Source of the DNA: CAWBCR01 sp963787375
GTDB lineage: Bacteria > Chloroflexota > Anaerolineae > Aggregatilineales > UBA3940
DNA length: 44,288 nt
NCBI GenBank assembly: GCA_963787375.1
Contig: CAWBCR010000030.1
Coordinates: forward strand, 1-44,288
Direction of reading: 5' to 3'
Part shown: positions 23,627 through 32,534 of the stretch, piece by piece
Position numbering within the stretch: position 1 is the first letter of the stretch
How the letters are laid out: each line of letters opens with the position of its first letter
The notes under the pieces: generated by a model
What the model was told of the DNA's origin: nothing
Database searches by the model: none
Seen by the model: the letters and a program-made list of their open reading frames with translations, nothing else
Position numbers and translations under genes: made by a program

Positions 23627-24820
23627 GTGAGTACCGTTCAAATCTCCAGCCCTGCTTATGATCTGACCGCACTTCGCGGTCAGTTCGAAGTCGTGCGCAA
23701 CGGGTTGACCTATCTCAACCATGCCGGTATGTCTCCGCTGTCCATTCCTGTCAAGAGCGCGATGATCCACAGGATCGAGGCGATGGCCGCCGGGGGCACG
23801 CTCGCCTTTGAAGACATGGGCGAGGCAGCAGAGACTCTCCTGCCCCAGCGCATCGCCGATCTGGTCAACGCGACGCCCGAAGAGGTTTGCCTGACACAGA
23901 GCACGTCGACCGGCCTGAACCTGATCGCGCAGAGCCTGCCACTCGAATCAGGCGATGAGGTACTGCTGTGCGATGTCGAGTTCCCGTCGAACGCGTACCC
24001 CTGGATGAACCTTGAGCGCAAAAGGGTGAAGGCGGTGCTCGTGCCGTCACGCGAGGGTGGGTTGAGCCTTGAGGCGCTCGACGGGGCGCGCACGGCCCGC
24101 ACGCGGGTCGTGGCTGTCAGCGCGGTTCAGTTCTTCACCGGGCGCTGTGAGGATATGCAGGCGCTGGGCCGTTACTGCGCCGACCATCACATTTGGCTGG
24201 TCGCCGACACAACCCAGGCGGTCGGCGTGGTGCCGATCGATATGCAGGCGATGGGCATCGACGCGCTGGCCATGACGGCCCAGAAAGCGCTAGCAGGGCC
24301 GCCCGGGCAGGGATTCATGGTGATCCGCCAGGAGCTGATCGAGCAGATGCAGCCCATTGCCGTCGGGGCGCTGTCCGTCGAAGGGTGGGAACACTGGCTC
24401 AGGTACGAGATGACACCCCGTCCCGGCGCGCAGCGTTTCATGATGGGCACTACCGCCCATGTGGCGATGGCTGGCCTGCTGGCTACCATCGATATGCTAA
24501 ACGGGCTGGGTATCGAGAACATCGCCGCGTGGGTCCGCCACCTGAGCAACGTGGCTATCGCCGATCTGAGCGACAGAGGGTACGAAGTCATCACACCCGC
24601 TCAGCCCGAACGTCACGCCAACATCGTCACCTTTGCCTGGCCCGGAAATCCGCAGCAGGCAGTCAGTGCCTTGAAGAAACAGGGTATCATCGTGGTCAGT
24701 CACGTCGACTCGGATGGCAAGCCGCATATCCGCATGTCGTCGCACTGCTACAATACCGAGGAAGATGTATTGAGCGTCGGCAAAGTGCTGGAGGGAGTGC
24801 CGCATGAGCAGCAACATTAA
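23627..24820 (+). CDS. Class V aminotransferase family protein (cysteine desulfurase-like)
   Basis: A 397-residue PLP-dependent enzyme. It starts near FEVVRNGLTYLNHAGMSPL, with phosphate-binding STSTGLNLIAQS, the cofactor aspartate in VADTTQAVG and the Schiff-base lysine in MTAQKALAGP. The family includes cysteine desulfurases, selenocysteine lyases and isopenicillin-epimerase-like enzymes. The C-terminal half reads like the last group; no clear catalytic Cys loop is seen, so desulfurase activity is uncertain. The start is GTG. Its end overlaps the AAA ATPase gene by 17 bases, indicating translational coupling. Confidence 0.88.
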   Translation: MSTVQISSPAYDLTALRGQFEVVRNGLTYLNHAGMSPLSIPVKSAMIHRIEAMAAGGTLAFEDMGEAAETLLPQRIADLVNATPEEVCLTQSTSTGLNLIAQSLPLESGDEVLLCDVEFPSNAYPWMNLERKRVKAVLVPSREGGLSLEALDGARTARTRVVAVSAVQFFTGRCEDMQALGRYCADHHIWLVADTTQAVGVVPIDMQAMGIDALAMTAQKALAGPPGQGFMVIRQELIEQMQPIAVGALSVEGWEHWLRYEMTPRPGAQRFMMGTTAHVAMAGLLATIDMLNGLGIENIAAWVRHLSNVAIADLSDRGYEVITPAQPERHANIVTFAWPGNPQQAVSALKKQGIIVVSHVDSDGKPHIRMSSHCYNTEEDVLSVGKVLEGVPHEQQH

Positions 24821-26210
24821 ACCAAGCGCCGCACAGATCGCGCAGCAGCAGGCCGCACAGCGCGGCGCGCAGGGAGTCAGCCCGCAGCAGGCCGCGGCTG
24901 CACAGGGTGAGGAAGGCCATTACGGCGTCGGCTCCGGCGAGAACTGGCAGCCGCGCCCCATCAAGAGCATCGATGACACCGGGTTAAACATATACTACCT
25001 GATCGAGCTCGTGCTCAAGATCCTCTACTTTGGCGGCTTCAAATCTGGCTACGCCATCGCCGAGGCAATCGCGCTGCCCTTTACGGGTGTCATCGACCAG
25101 GTGATGGACATCCTGAAGCGCGACCGGCAGGTCGAAGTGCGCGGCAGCGGTGGCTTTGGCGAAGGAGCATACCAGTACATCATCAGCGGACTGGGTATCG
25201 AGAAGGCGCGCGAGGCGCTGGACCGTTCGCAGTATGCTGGCCCGTGCCCGGTGACGCTAAACGCATACACCAGTTCGATACGCGAGCAGCAAACGCACAC
25301 GCTGGTGACCCGCGAGACGATGGAAAGTGCGCTTTCGCACCTGGTCCTCAATCAGCGCATCTTGCAGAAGGTCGGCCCGGCGGTGAACTCCGGCAAGTCG
25401 ATCTTTCTGTACGGCCCACCTGGCAATGGTAAGACCACCATTTCCGAATCGGTGGGGCACGTGGTCTTGGGCAAGCCCATGTATATCCCTTACGCCATCG
25501 ACATCGACGGCCAGATCGTGCGGGTGTTCGACGGTGTCAACCACGAGGTCATCGAGGAAGAGGAATACAAGGGTACCGGCTCGGGCAGCACCAGGCCTGA
25601 CCCGCGCTGGATCAAGATCAGACGCCCGGTGATCATGGTCGGCGGCGAGCTGACGCTGGAGACCCTCGACCTGGTCTACGACCCGATCAACAAATACTAT
25701 GAGGCGCCTTTCCAGGTGAAAGCCAACGGTGGCATGTTCCTCATCGACGACTTTGGCCGGCAGCAGGTGCGCCCGCGCGACCTGCTGAACCGCTGGATCG
25801 TGCCGCTTGAAAAGCGCGCCGATTTCCTGACCCTGGCCAATGGCCGCAAGCTGGAAGTACCGTTTGACGTGATGATCGTCTTCTCGACTAACCTGGACCC
25901 GGCGGACCTGGTCGATGAGGCGTTCCTGCGCCGTATCCGGCACAAGATCGAGATCGGTGACCCATCGTTTGAGGAATACCGCGAAATCTTCAAGCGAATG
26001 GCTAAGCTGCGCGGCCTGCCCTATGACGATCAGATGCTGGCCTACCTGCTGCAAGAGTGGTATATCAAGCACGACCGGGCGCTGCGCGGCAGCCATCCGC
26101 GTGACCTGATCGACCAGATGAAGGACATCTCCGGCTATATGGGGGTGCCCTTCCAGATGAGCCAGGATCTGCTCGACCGCGCCTGCGAGTCGTACTTCGT
26201 CGAGTTGTAG
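24804..26210 (+). CDS. AAA-family ATPase with Gln/Ala-rich N-terminus
   Basis: A 468-residue protein. Residues 1-45 are low-complexity (QQQAAQRGAQ, QQAAAAQ). A conserved-looking domain spans about 55-165 (LNIYYLIELVLKILYFGGF...YQYIISGLGIEKAREAL). A AAA core follows: Walker A FLYGPPGNGKTT, Walker B MFLIDDFGR, sensor-1 IVFSTNLDP, and an arginine-finger region EAFLRRIRHK. It looks like a stand-alone remodelling ATPase; the target is unknown. It starts inside the aminotransferase gene, so the two products are made together. A perfect 8-bp hairpin follows at 26232-26256, without a T tract. Confidence 0.88.
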   Translation: MSSNIKPSAAQIAQQQAAQRGAQGVSPQQAAAAQGEEGHYGVGSGENWQPRPIKSIDDTGLNIYYLIELVLKILYFGGFKSGYAIAEAIALPFTGVIDQVMDILKRDRQVEVRGSGGFGEGAYQYIISGLGIEKAREALDRSQYAGPCPVTLNAYTSSIREQQTHTLVTRETMESALSHLVLNQRILQKVGPAVNSGKSIFLYGPPGNGKTTISESVGHVVLGKPMYIPYAIDIDGQIVRVFDGVNHEVIEEEEYKGTGSGSTRPDPRWIKIRRPVIMVGGELTLETLDLVYDPINKYYEAPFQVKANGGMFLIDDFGRQQVRPRDLLNRWIVPLEKRADFLTLANGRKLEVPFDVMIVFSTNLDPADLVDEAFLRRIRHKIEIGDPSFEEYREIFKRMAKLRGLPYDDQMLAYLLQEWYIKHDRALRGSHPRDLIDQMKDISGYMGVPFQMSQDLLDRACESYFVEL

Positions 26211-26231
26211 TGTCTTTGGACTGAGCCTGCA

Positions 26232-26256
26232 GGGCCCGGCGCATCATTCCGGGCCC
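26232..26256 (+). terminator. GC-rich hairpin after the AAA ATPase
   Basis: GGGCCCGG (26232-26239) pairs perfectly with CCGGGCCC (26249-26256) around a 9-base loop. No T run follows; it may only slow or attenuate transcription before the phosphodiesterase gene. Confidence 0.4.
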
Positions 26257-26273
26257 CCTACCCCCGGCTGACC

Positions 26274-27065
26274 ATGCCAGCGCGAATTAGTCTGCCGCTA
26301 GACGATTTCTATCAGGGCCGCCTGCTGGTTTTCGGCCACCGCGGCGCGCGCGAGCAGGCACCTGAGAACACGCTGCCCGCCTTCGCGCGCGCCGCGGAGA
26401 TCGGTGCGGACGGCGTCGAACTTGACGTGCAGCTCAGCCTGGACGGCGCGCCGGTCGTCATGCACGACTTCACCGTCGAGCGGACGACCAACGGCAGCGG
26501 CGAAGTGTCGAAGATGACGCTGGCCGCGCTGCGCGAGCTTGACGCCGGCGCGACCTTTTCCGGCGGATTCGCCGGGGCGCGCATCCCAACTCTGGACGAG
26601 GTGTTTGAGGCCGTGGGGACGCGCGTGCTGGTCAACGTGGAACTGAAGGCATTCGGCATGGGTCGCGCGGCACGCGATCTGGTCGGCACCGTGGCACGTT
26701 CCATCCACGTGCATGGCATGTCGAAGCGTGTGATCCTCTCGTCATTCAACCCGCTGATCCTGGGCATGGTCAGACGCATCGCCCCGGAACTGCCGGTCGG
26801 CTATCTGTACGCGCCGGACCTGCCACTGCCGCTGGCAAAGGGCTGGATGGCCCGTCCGCTGATCGGGCGGCACGAGGCGCGCCATCCGCACTTCTCGATG
26901 GTCGACGACGCCTACATGCGTTGGGCGCACCGGCGCGAGTACCGCGTCAACGTGTGGACGGTCAACGAAGCTGAGGATGTCAGGCGGATGCGCGACCTGG
27001 GCGTTGATGCAATCATCAGCGACCGGCCTGACTCAGTTCTGAGCGACTTGCGTGGCGAGGTATAA
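26274..27065 (+). CDS. Glycerophosphodiester phosphodiesterase
   Basis: A 263-residue TIM-barrel enzyme that hydrolyses glycerophosphodiesters to sn-glycerol-3-phosphate and an alcohol. Signature pieces are in order: FGHRGAREQAPENTLPAF (catalytic His and metal Glu), GVELDVQLSLDG (E-x-D), VVMHDFTVERTTNG (second catalytic His), and C-terminal VNVWTVNEAEDVRRM. There is no signal peptide, so it is cytoplasmic, of the UgpQ type. The ATG has no clear ribosome binding site. The stop overlaps the TATAAT box of the next gene. Confidence 0.94.
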   Translation: MPARISLPLDDFYQGRLLVFGHRGAREQAPENTLPAFARAAEIGADGVELDVQLSLDGAPVVMHDFTVERTTNGSGEVSKMTLAALRELDAGATFSGGFAGARIPTLDEVFEAVGTRVLVNVELKAFGMGRAARDLVGTVARSIHVHGMSKRVILSSFNPLILGMVRRIAPELPVGYLYAPDLPLPLAKGWMARPLIGRHEARHPHFSMVDDAYMRWAHRREYRVNVWTVNEAEDVRRMRDLGVDAIISDRPDSVLSDLRGEV

Positions 27066-27066
27066 T
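27061..27066 (+). promoter_or_regulatory. -10 box of the ChbG-like operon
   Basis: A perfect TATAAT overlapping the stop codon of the preceding gene; TTCTGA 18 bp upstream (27037-27042) is a weak -35. Confidence 0.5.
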
Positions 27067-27093
27067 CAGGCCAGCTAGAATGAATATCTGTTG

Positions 27094-27117
27094 CAGGGGC
27101 GCAGGGCTGCGCCCCTG
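27094..27117 (+). other. Perfect hairpin in the leader of the ChbG-like gene
   Basis: CAGGGGCGCA (27094-27103) pairs with TGCGCCCCTG (27108-27117) around GGGC. It lies between the TATAAT box and the start codon and has no T tract, so it is a leader structure and not a standard terminator. Confidence 0.5.
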
Positions 27118-27145
27118 TGCATGCCAGAACCGGAAAGGATGTTGA

Positions 27146-28016
27146 ATGGGCGGGCTGCGGCAGTTGATCGTCAACGCCGACGACTTCGGTCTGACGTCGG
27201 GAGTTCTCGCGGGGGATTATCCGCGGGCATACTGACGGAATCATCACCTCAACCAGCGTCATGATCAACATGCCCGACGCCGAGCGTGGCATCAAGCAGG
27301 CGCAGGCGGACACGCCAGACCTCGGCATGGGTTTGCACCTCACGCTGACAGCCGGCAGGCCGGCGCTGCCTGCCACCGAGGTGCCCGACCTGGTGGGACC
27401 AGACGGTCTGTTTCGGCGCAAAGGCGATGTGATCGCCGGGCTGCCGACAGTCGACATGCTGCAAGTCGAGCGCGAGCTGCGGGCTCAGATTGCGCGCTTC
27501 GAGGAAATCGCTGGGCGCGGCCCCGATCACCTGGACAGCCACCACCACATCACCTACCTCAGCCCGCCAATGGTCGCACTGATGGGCCAGCTTGCACGCG
27601 ACCTCGACGTACCGATCCGCAGGCCGCTGCCTGCCGAGGCCGACGACCCCGCGCGACGCGCTGAACACGTGCAGGCCGCCATCGAGGGTATGCCCAACCC
27701 GGCCTATGCTGCCGAGATGGCCAATATTCTGACGGCCATTGCCGAGAAATCCGGCCTGCGCACGCCCGATGCCTTTGTCGCCGGGTTCTACGGCCAGAAC
27801 GCCACGCTGGGTGACTTGCTGCTGATACTGGTCGACCTGAAGGAAGGCGTCAGCGAGCTAATGTGCCACCCGGCTGAAGTCGACGACGCGCTGCGAGACG
27901 CTTCCGGCTACACTGACAGGCGTGGCGATGAACTGGCCGCGCTGACCGCCGCCAGCACGCGAGAGGTGATCCAGACCGAGTTCATCCAGCTCATTACATT
28001 TGCGGATTTGAAGTAG
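27146..28016 (+). CDS. ChbG/YdjC-family carbohydrate deacetylase (frameshifted)
   Basis: The gene begins at ATG 27146 (AAAGGAT upstream) with LIVNADDFGLT, the family's metal-binding N-terminus, but this frame stops at 27235. Homology continues in the next frame as TDGIITSTSVMINMPDAE. Dropping one T from GTTC at 27203-27206 gives an unbroken protein of about 289 residues (ADDFGLTSGVSRGIIRGHTDG). Further metal ligands are HLDSHHHI and VSELMCHPAEVDD. The family removes acetyl groups from chitooligosaccharide-type sugars, using Asp-His-His zinc sites. The methyltransferase gene starts four bases after the stop. The only open frame with a start after the break begins at 27261 and would lack the ADD motif. 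Confidence 0.87.
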
Positions 28017-28020
28017 GGGC

Positions 28021-28689
28021 ATGGCGCGCGGGCTGGCACAGGCGTGGTGGTGGCTGATACGCGTTGGCTTCCGGCTGCTGTACAATGAGCTGGCCTGGAC
28101 CTACGATCTGGTAAGCCGGGTCGTTTCGCTGGGGCAGTGGCGAAGCTGGCAGCAGGCAGGTCTCAGGCGTCTCGGCGCAGCACCCGGCCAGCGCGTGCTG
28201 GAGCTGGCACACGGGACCGGCAACATGCAGATCGATCTGGCAGCGGAGGGGATCGACAGCGTGGGCGTTGACCTGTCGGCGGCCATGGGGCGCATCGCGC
28301 GACGCAAGCTGCGCCGCCAGGGCCTTACGCCGCGGCTGGCGCGCTGCCGCGCACAGCGCCTGCCATTTGACGCCGGGCAGTTCGACGCCATCCTGAGCAC
28401 CTTCCCGACGGAGTTCATCGTCGCTCCTGAGACGCTGGCCGAGGCCCACCGCGTACTTAAGCCCGGCGGGCGGATGGTTGTGGTCGTAAGCGGCATATTG
28501 ACGGCGGGTGGCCCGACAGCAGGTACGCTTGAGTGGCTGTATCGCGTTACCGGACAGCGCGGGCCGTGGCCCGGCGACCCGCTGAGCGCATTCCACAACG
28601 TGGGTTTTGCCGCCGACGCGGTTAACGAGATACTGCCGCGCAGCCAGGTGCTGATGCTGGTGGCGACACGGGACCAGGCTGAATCATAG
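28021..28689 (+). CDS. Class I SAM-dependent methyltransferase
   Basis: A 222-residue protein. The AdoMet-binding motif I reads VLELAHGTGNMQ, motif post-I is VGVDLSAAM, and motif IV/VI lies around FDAILSTFPTEFI and VLKPGGRMVVV. The overall form resembles the UbiE/MenG group. The N-terminal segment (WWWLIRVGFRLLYNELAWTYDLVSRVV) is hydrophobic and may sit on the membrane, hinting at a lipid-like substrate. It starts four bases after the ChbG-like gene. Confidence 0.88.
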   Translation: MARGLAQAWWWLIRVGFRLLYNELAWTYDLVSRVVSLGQWRSWQQAGLRRLGAAPGQRVLELAHGTGNMQIDLAAEGIDSVGVDLSAAMGRIARRKLRRQGLTPRLARCRAQRLPFDAGQFDAILSTFPTEFIVAPETLAEAHRVLKPGGRMVVVVSGILTAGGPTAGTLEWLYRVTGQRGPWPGDPLSAFHNVGFAADAVNEILPRSQVLMLVATRDQAES

Positions 28690-28701
28690 AGGCACAATGC
28701 T

Positions 28702-28983
28702 TTGACGCTATCACCCTCATTCACGTTTGACATCATGCTGGCGACGCTTTATGGCGCGCTGGCGCACCTGATTTTAGGTGGCAACGGGCGGCGGTTGGTG
28801 GCGCTGATCGTCGCCTCGTGGATCGGATTTGGCATCGGCCAGGCAGTCGGGCAGGTGATGGACATCCGCGTGCTGGCGCTGGGACCGACAAACATCTTCC
28901 CCGCCACACTGGGCTCGTTGATTGCGCTGATATCGACGACGATCCTGTCTGCCAGGGGCGACCATGTGCGCCCGCGTACCTAG
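28702..28983 (+). CDS. Small membrane protein
   Basis: A 93-residue protein with three hydrophobic segments (around residues 12-27, 32-53 and 63-83) and a basic tail, GDHVRPRT. The likely start is TTG at 28702, nine bases after AGAGG; ATG at 28735 is the alternative. I do not recognise a family. It lies 12 bases after the methyltransferase gene, in the same operon. Confidence 0.65.
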   Translation: MTLSPSFTFDIMLATLYGALAHLILGGNGRRLVALIVASWIGFGIGQAVGQVMDIRVLALGPTNIFPATLGSLIALISTTILSARGDHVRPRT

Positions 28984-28996
28984 CCGGTAAGATACC

Positions 28997-30091
28997 ATGA
29001 GACGACCTGCCCGCAGTGTTTTGTCCTTCATGCTGTTCGTGGTGTTGGCGCTTGCCGCATGCAGCGCCAGCGAGCCTGCCAGCCCCACGCCGGCCCCTGG
29101 GCGACGGCCACGCCAGCGTCAACCGCCACCTCGACCCCGACACCCTCATCCACGCCATCCCCTACCCCAACCGCGACTGCCACGCCTACTCCTTCGGCAG
29201 TCGGATCTCGACAGCGCAGCGTTCCTGCACCCGGTGCGCGAGCTCAGCGTCGAAGGGCTGAACGATGCAGCATTGACTTCCAATGGTGAGTTGATTCTCG
29301 CGGCAACCGGCTCCGGGCTGTGGGCGATTACGACACAGGCAACAGACGCGCCGCCGCAGGCGGTGGATAACACCCAGGGAGGCGACACGCGCGTGGCGCT
29401 CAGCGCCGACGGTATGCTGGCAGCGGCGGCGCTAAAAACCGGGGGGCTCGTGCTGTGGGATCGCGCAGGCGGCAGCCTTACCCCGGCGCTCGCCGCCGAT
29501 TCGCCGCAGATCCTTAGCATCGCAATCAACCCGGCTCGGCCCCTGCTCGCCGCCGGCAGCGACTTAGGCAGCTTGTACGTCCTCGACAGCGGCACAGGTG
29601 AGCTGATCCAGCGGCTGGCAATTGGCCGGTCGATCATCGCCGTCGCCTTCAGCCCCGAGGGCGCGTTGATGGCATCTGCCGGGACGAACCAGAAGCTGAT
29701 TCTATGGGATGTGGACGGGCTGCGGGCGCTGAACAGCTTCGAGGAGGAACAGGCTCAGGCGCTGGCCTTCAGCCCTGACGGGCTGTTCATGGCCAGCGGC
29801 GACGACGCGGGCACAATCACGCTGCGTATTGTGTTCAGCGGCAAGGTCGCTGCGACGATCAGCACTGGCAGTGCGCCGATCACCGCGCTGGCTTTCAACC
29901 CGAGCGGCAGCATCATCAGTGCAGGCGACGCTGATGGTGTGTTCTACCTGTGGGACGCCGTCACCGGGCAGGACCTCATTTCAAAACAGATGGGCAGCGC
30001 GGTGCTGGCGCTGGGCTGGTCGGCGGACGGCACAACGATCATGACCGCCAGCGCGGATGGCGAGATCCGGCTGTGGCAGGCCACACGATAG
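28997..30091 (+). CDS. WD40 beta-propeller lipoprotein
   Basis: A 364-residue protein. A lipoprotein signal ends LALAAC (Cys 22). A linker follows, then from about residue 80 a seven-bladed-type propeller with repeated blades such as ALAFSPDGLFMASGDDAGTITL and AVAFSPEGALMASAGTNQKLILWD. It is presumably a surface scaffold. The linker in the written frame is odd (RRPRQRQPPPRPRHPHPR). One frame over, the same bases encode ATATPASTATSTPTPSSTPS, the Thr/Pro linker type used by other lipoproteins here. Two compensating single-base errors, one in GGG near 29099 and one in GG near 29204, would explain this. It ends the chbG-like operon. Confidence 0.85.
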   Translation: MRRPARSVLSFMLFVVLALAACSASEPASPTPAPGRRPRQRQPPPRPRHPHPRHPLPQPRLPRLLLRQSDLDSAAFLHPVRELSVEGLNDAALTSNGELILAATGSGLWAITTQATDAPPQAVDNTQGGDTRVALSADGMLAAAALKTGGLVLWDRAGGSLTPALAADSPQILSIAINPARPLLAAGSDLGSLYVLDSGTGELIQRLAIGRSIIAVAFSPEGALMASAGTNQKLILWDVDGLRALNSFEEEQAQALAFSPDGLFMASGDDAGTITLRIVFSGKVAATISTGSAPITALAFNPSGSIISAGDADGVFYLWDAVTGQDLISKQMGSAVLALGWSADGTTIMTASADGEIRLWQATR

Positions 30092-30098
30092 GGCGCGG

Positions 30099-30344
30099 TT
30101 AGCGATTGGCCACGATATAGTCAGCAAAGGCGGCGATAGTGTCGAAGTTGTCGGCGGTAAGCTGGCTGTCGTCGATGCGCACACCGTAGTGCCCCTCAAC
30201 CCACAGCGCGATGTCGACCAGGCTAAACGAGTTGATCAGGCCGCTGGAGATGAGGGCCTCCTCATCGCCGAGTGGGTAATCAGGGTCGTTAAGGATGTCG
30301 TTCGTCAGATACGTCTTCAGTGCGTTACGAATGTCGTCAGCCAT
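30099..30344 (-). CDS. Acyl carrier protein (DltC-like role proposed)
   Basis: An 81-residue acidic carrier. The phosphopantetheine serine sits in GLINSFSLVDIA, where the usual Asp before Ser is Asn. The ATG follows AGGGGAG. It is the last gene of an operon with an MBOAT acyltransferase and SGNH proteins. A dedicated carrier in such company recalls DltC, which donates D-alanine to DltB. No ligase that would load it is in the window. The acyl group is unknown. Confidence 0.9.
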   Translation of the reverse strand: MADDIRNALKTYLTNDILNDPDYPLGDEEALISSGLINSFSLVDIALWVEGHYGVRIDDSQLTADNFDTIAAFADYIVANR

Positions 30345-30402
30345 GTAATCTCCCCTCGGTTCGCTGATAATCTACCCACCAGACGGCGCGCCAGCAGCAG
30401 GC

Positions 30403-31371
30403 TCACGGCCCGTCAGGCCACGCCACACCGCGTCGAGCGCCTGCAAGCGCAGTCAGGTTGCGAACAGGCCAAGCCGTGCGCATGTTCGCCGGGTTGTTGA
30501 AGAACGGGCGCGCATACGTCAGGTGAAACTGGTCGCTGCTCAGGCCATGGTCAGGCAGCGGCTGCACGGCCCGCCAGAAGTTCCACAGTGGCACATCGTA
30601 CTTCCGCGCAACGTTATAGATCGCCTGATTGATGCTGTTGTCGCCCTCAAGGTTGTCGGCTTTGGTGGCAAGGATCGGCACCACCCCCTGGTCGACGGAG
30701 TACTGCACGACCTGTTCCAGGTAGCTCTGATAGGTCTCTGAGGGACGGTCGTAGCCGCCCCACGTCTCCATGCTGATCAATGCCACGCTCGGGTTGTTAA
30801 TGCGGTATTCGCAGGCCAGCGGCGACTCGTGCACGTCGCACTCCGGGTTGTTGTTGAGCAGCGGAGAGAGGATCGCCGCCACGTTGAAGCCGCCAATCGC
30901 GGCGACGCGCTCGCGGGTGAAGGACTGCGACTGCCGGTAGTAGGCGATCACTTCCTCCAGATACGGATAGTCGCCCAGATCGTACTGCCCCGGTGTGGCA
31001 AATGCCGACAGGAAGAACGCAGCCACGTTCTGGCAGTCGCCAATGATGGAGAATCCCGTAGGGTCGCGACCAAGCGCCAGTCCGTGCTGGTAGATGGCGC
31101 GGGCTGTATCGCTGACAGTTGGCACGACGGGCATATCGCGCCAGTCTTCGGGCCACGGCGTCGACGTCGGACCGGCCTGCGTGGGCGGCAGGGTGGCAGT
31201 TGCGGGAACAGGTGTGAGCGTCGGCGCGGCGGTTGGCGTGGGCGCGGTCGTCGCCGTCGGCGAGGATGGCGGCGCGCTCTGGGTAGGCGGTGCGGCGCAG
31301 GCAGTGGTCAGCACCACAACCGCACTGAACACGATCAACAGGTTCGCTACACGAAATCGTATCACATCCAC
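30403..31371 (-). CDS. Lipoprotein with degenerate SGNH domain
   Basis: A 322-residue lipoprotein: GTG start, signal ending VVLTTAC, then a Thr/Pro linker (residues 26-75). The rest aligns by eye along its whole length with the SGNH domain of the divergent protein at 34631-36199. Block I is GDCQN where that protein has GDSIT, so the nucleophile Ser is Cys. The block III segment LGTND is replaced by METWG. The C-terminal Asp/His remains as SSDQFHLT. It is either inactive, for example a glycan-binding subunit, or uses a thiol. It starts 3 bases after the stop of the SGNH membrane protein upstream. Confidence 0.85.
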   Translation of the reverse strand: MDVIRFRVANLLIVFSAVVVLTTACAAPPTQSAPPSSPTATTAPTPTAAPTLTPVPATATLPPTQAGPTSTPWPEDWRDMPVVPTVSDTARAIYQHGLALGRDPTGFSIIGDCQNVAAFFLSAFATPGQYDLGDYPYLEEVIAYYRQSQSFTRERVAAIGGFNVAAILSPLLNNNPECDVHESPLACEYRINNPSVALISMETWGGYDRPSETYQSYLEQVVQYSVDQGVVPILATKADNLEGDNSINQAIYNVARKYDVPLWNFWRAVQPLPDHGLSSDQFHLTYARPFFNNPANMRTAWPVRNLTALAGARRGVAWPDGP

Positions 31372-31373
31372 AC

Positions 31374-32531
31374 CTACGGCCCCTCAACATGCTCAGCCTG
31401 GTCGACAATCGCCGCGCCGACCCGTCCGGCCAGCAGCGACGAGCCGGTCGGCGTCAGGTGGATGGCGCTGTTGGTGAACTGCTCCGGTGGGACAAGGTCC
31501 CACAGGTCACGGTAGTGCCAGCCGCGCCGATCGACCTCGCCGGCGAGCAGTGCTCGGTAGTCGTCGTAGGCCCAGCGCGGGTAAAAGAAATTATAGCGAA
31601 CATCGCTGTTCTGCCCATTGCTGATCAGGATCGGTTCGTTGACCAACAGCACCGGCGTCTGCCCGGCCAGCGCGACACCGGCGTCCAGCGCGTCGAAGGC
31701 TAGATCGGTACGAGTCAGCGGTGGCTGAAGGTCGAAGAACGACGGGTCGGTCTCAAGGTCGGTCTGGGCCGGAGTATATGTATCCGGGTAAAACTGGTCG
31801 ACGCCGGTTGAAGCCCACATGAAACCATACAGGTTCAGGCGCAACACATCGGCCAGTGCGCGGCGCTGTCCGACAATGGTGCGATCTAGAAAGGTCGGGG
31901 CGACGAAGGCCGGGTCGCGCGGGTCGAGAGACAGGTTATAGGTAGCGATCAACGCCCGGACCGTGTCCGGGTTGTGCTGGACGATGGGCGACGACAGTTG
32001 CTGCGAATAGGGGAACGCTTCGAGGGTAGTCAGCCAAACGATGAGGTCGGGCTGGTAATCGACCGCGCGGGACAGCATCAGCAGGTCTTTGGTCAGAGTG
32101 ATCGTCGGATAGCCGAGATTGTAGGCGCGCACGTGGCGACCATCGGCCAGGGTGAGGCTGGCGGCGTTGATCTGTCCGGCCAGTGTCTGTGGCGGTGTCA
32201 GCAGGAACCCCCACACCGACGAGTTGCCGATGAGGATCACGCGGTACTCATCGGCTGGCTTGGGCTGCGTGACGACATGAGACGCAAACATCGCATCAAG
32301 CTGAAACAGACTGAAGTTGTAGGCGATATCAGGGTTCTCGCCGAAAGGCAGGCGCACGCGGCCCGGCACCAGCGTGTTGTACACCGACAGCCGCGACAGC
32401 ACCGAGAGCGGGTCAAGCGCGGCATAGACAAGGTTAAACGCCACGAATAGTATAAAGGCCTTGACGATGACGCCGATCACAAAGCGAGCGGGGGTCATGT
32501 GCGCGCGTTCGATGGGCGGCAGATCTGACAT
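31374..32531 (-). CDS. Membrane-anchored SGNH/DltD-like protein of an acylation system
   Basis: A 385-residue protein with one N-terminal membrane helix (residues ~15-40) and an outside domain. Block I reads VILIGNSSVWGF, with the serine following Asn rather than Asp. Block II is around YNLGYPTITL. The C-terminal catalytic histidine is in FTNSAIHLTPTG. This arrangement matches DltD, AlgJ/AlgX and PatB, which take an acyl group delivered by an MBOAT protein and place it on a polymer. It starts three bases after the MBOAT stop, at the position dltD/algJ genes usually have. Confidence 0.85.
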   Translation of the reverse strand: MSDLPPIERAHMTPARFVIGVIVKAFILFVAFNLVYAALDPLSVLSRLSVYNTLVPGRVRLPFGENPDIAYNFSLFQLDAMFASHVVTQPKPADEYRVILIGNSSVWGFLLTPPQTLAGQINAASLTLADGRHVRAYNLGYPTITLTKDLLMLSRAVDYQPDLIVWLTTLEAFPYSQQLSSPIVQHNPDTVRALIATYNLSLDPRDPAFVAPTFLDRTIVGQRRALADVLRLNLYGFMWASTGVDQFYPDTYTPAQTDLETDPSFFDLQPPLTRTDLAFDALDAGVALAGQTPVLLVNEPILISNGQNSDVRYNFFYPRWAYDDYRALLAGEVDRRGWHYRDLWDLVPPEQFTNSAIHLTPTGSSLLAGRVGAAIVDQAEHVEGP

Positions 32532-32534
32532 CGG

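Noticed and set aside
30829..31515. 228-codon plus-strand frame inside the acylation operon
   Set aside because: Antisense to two SGNH genes, with Gly/Arg runs opposite the Thr/Pro linker codons.
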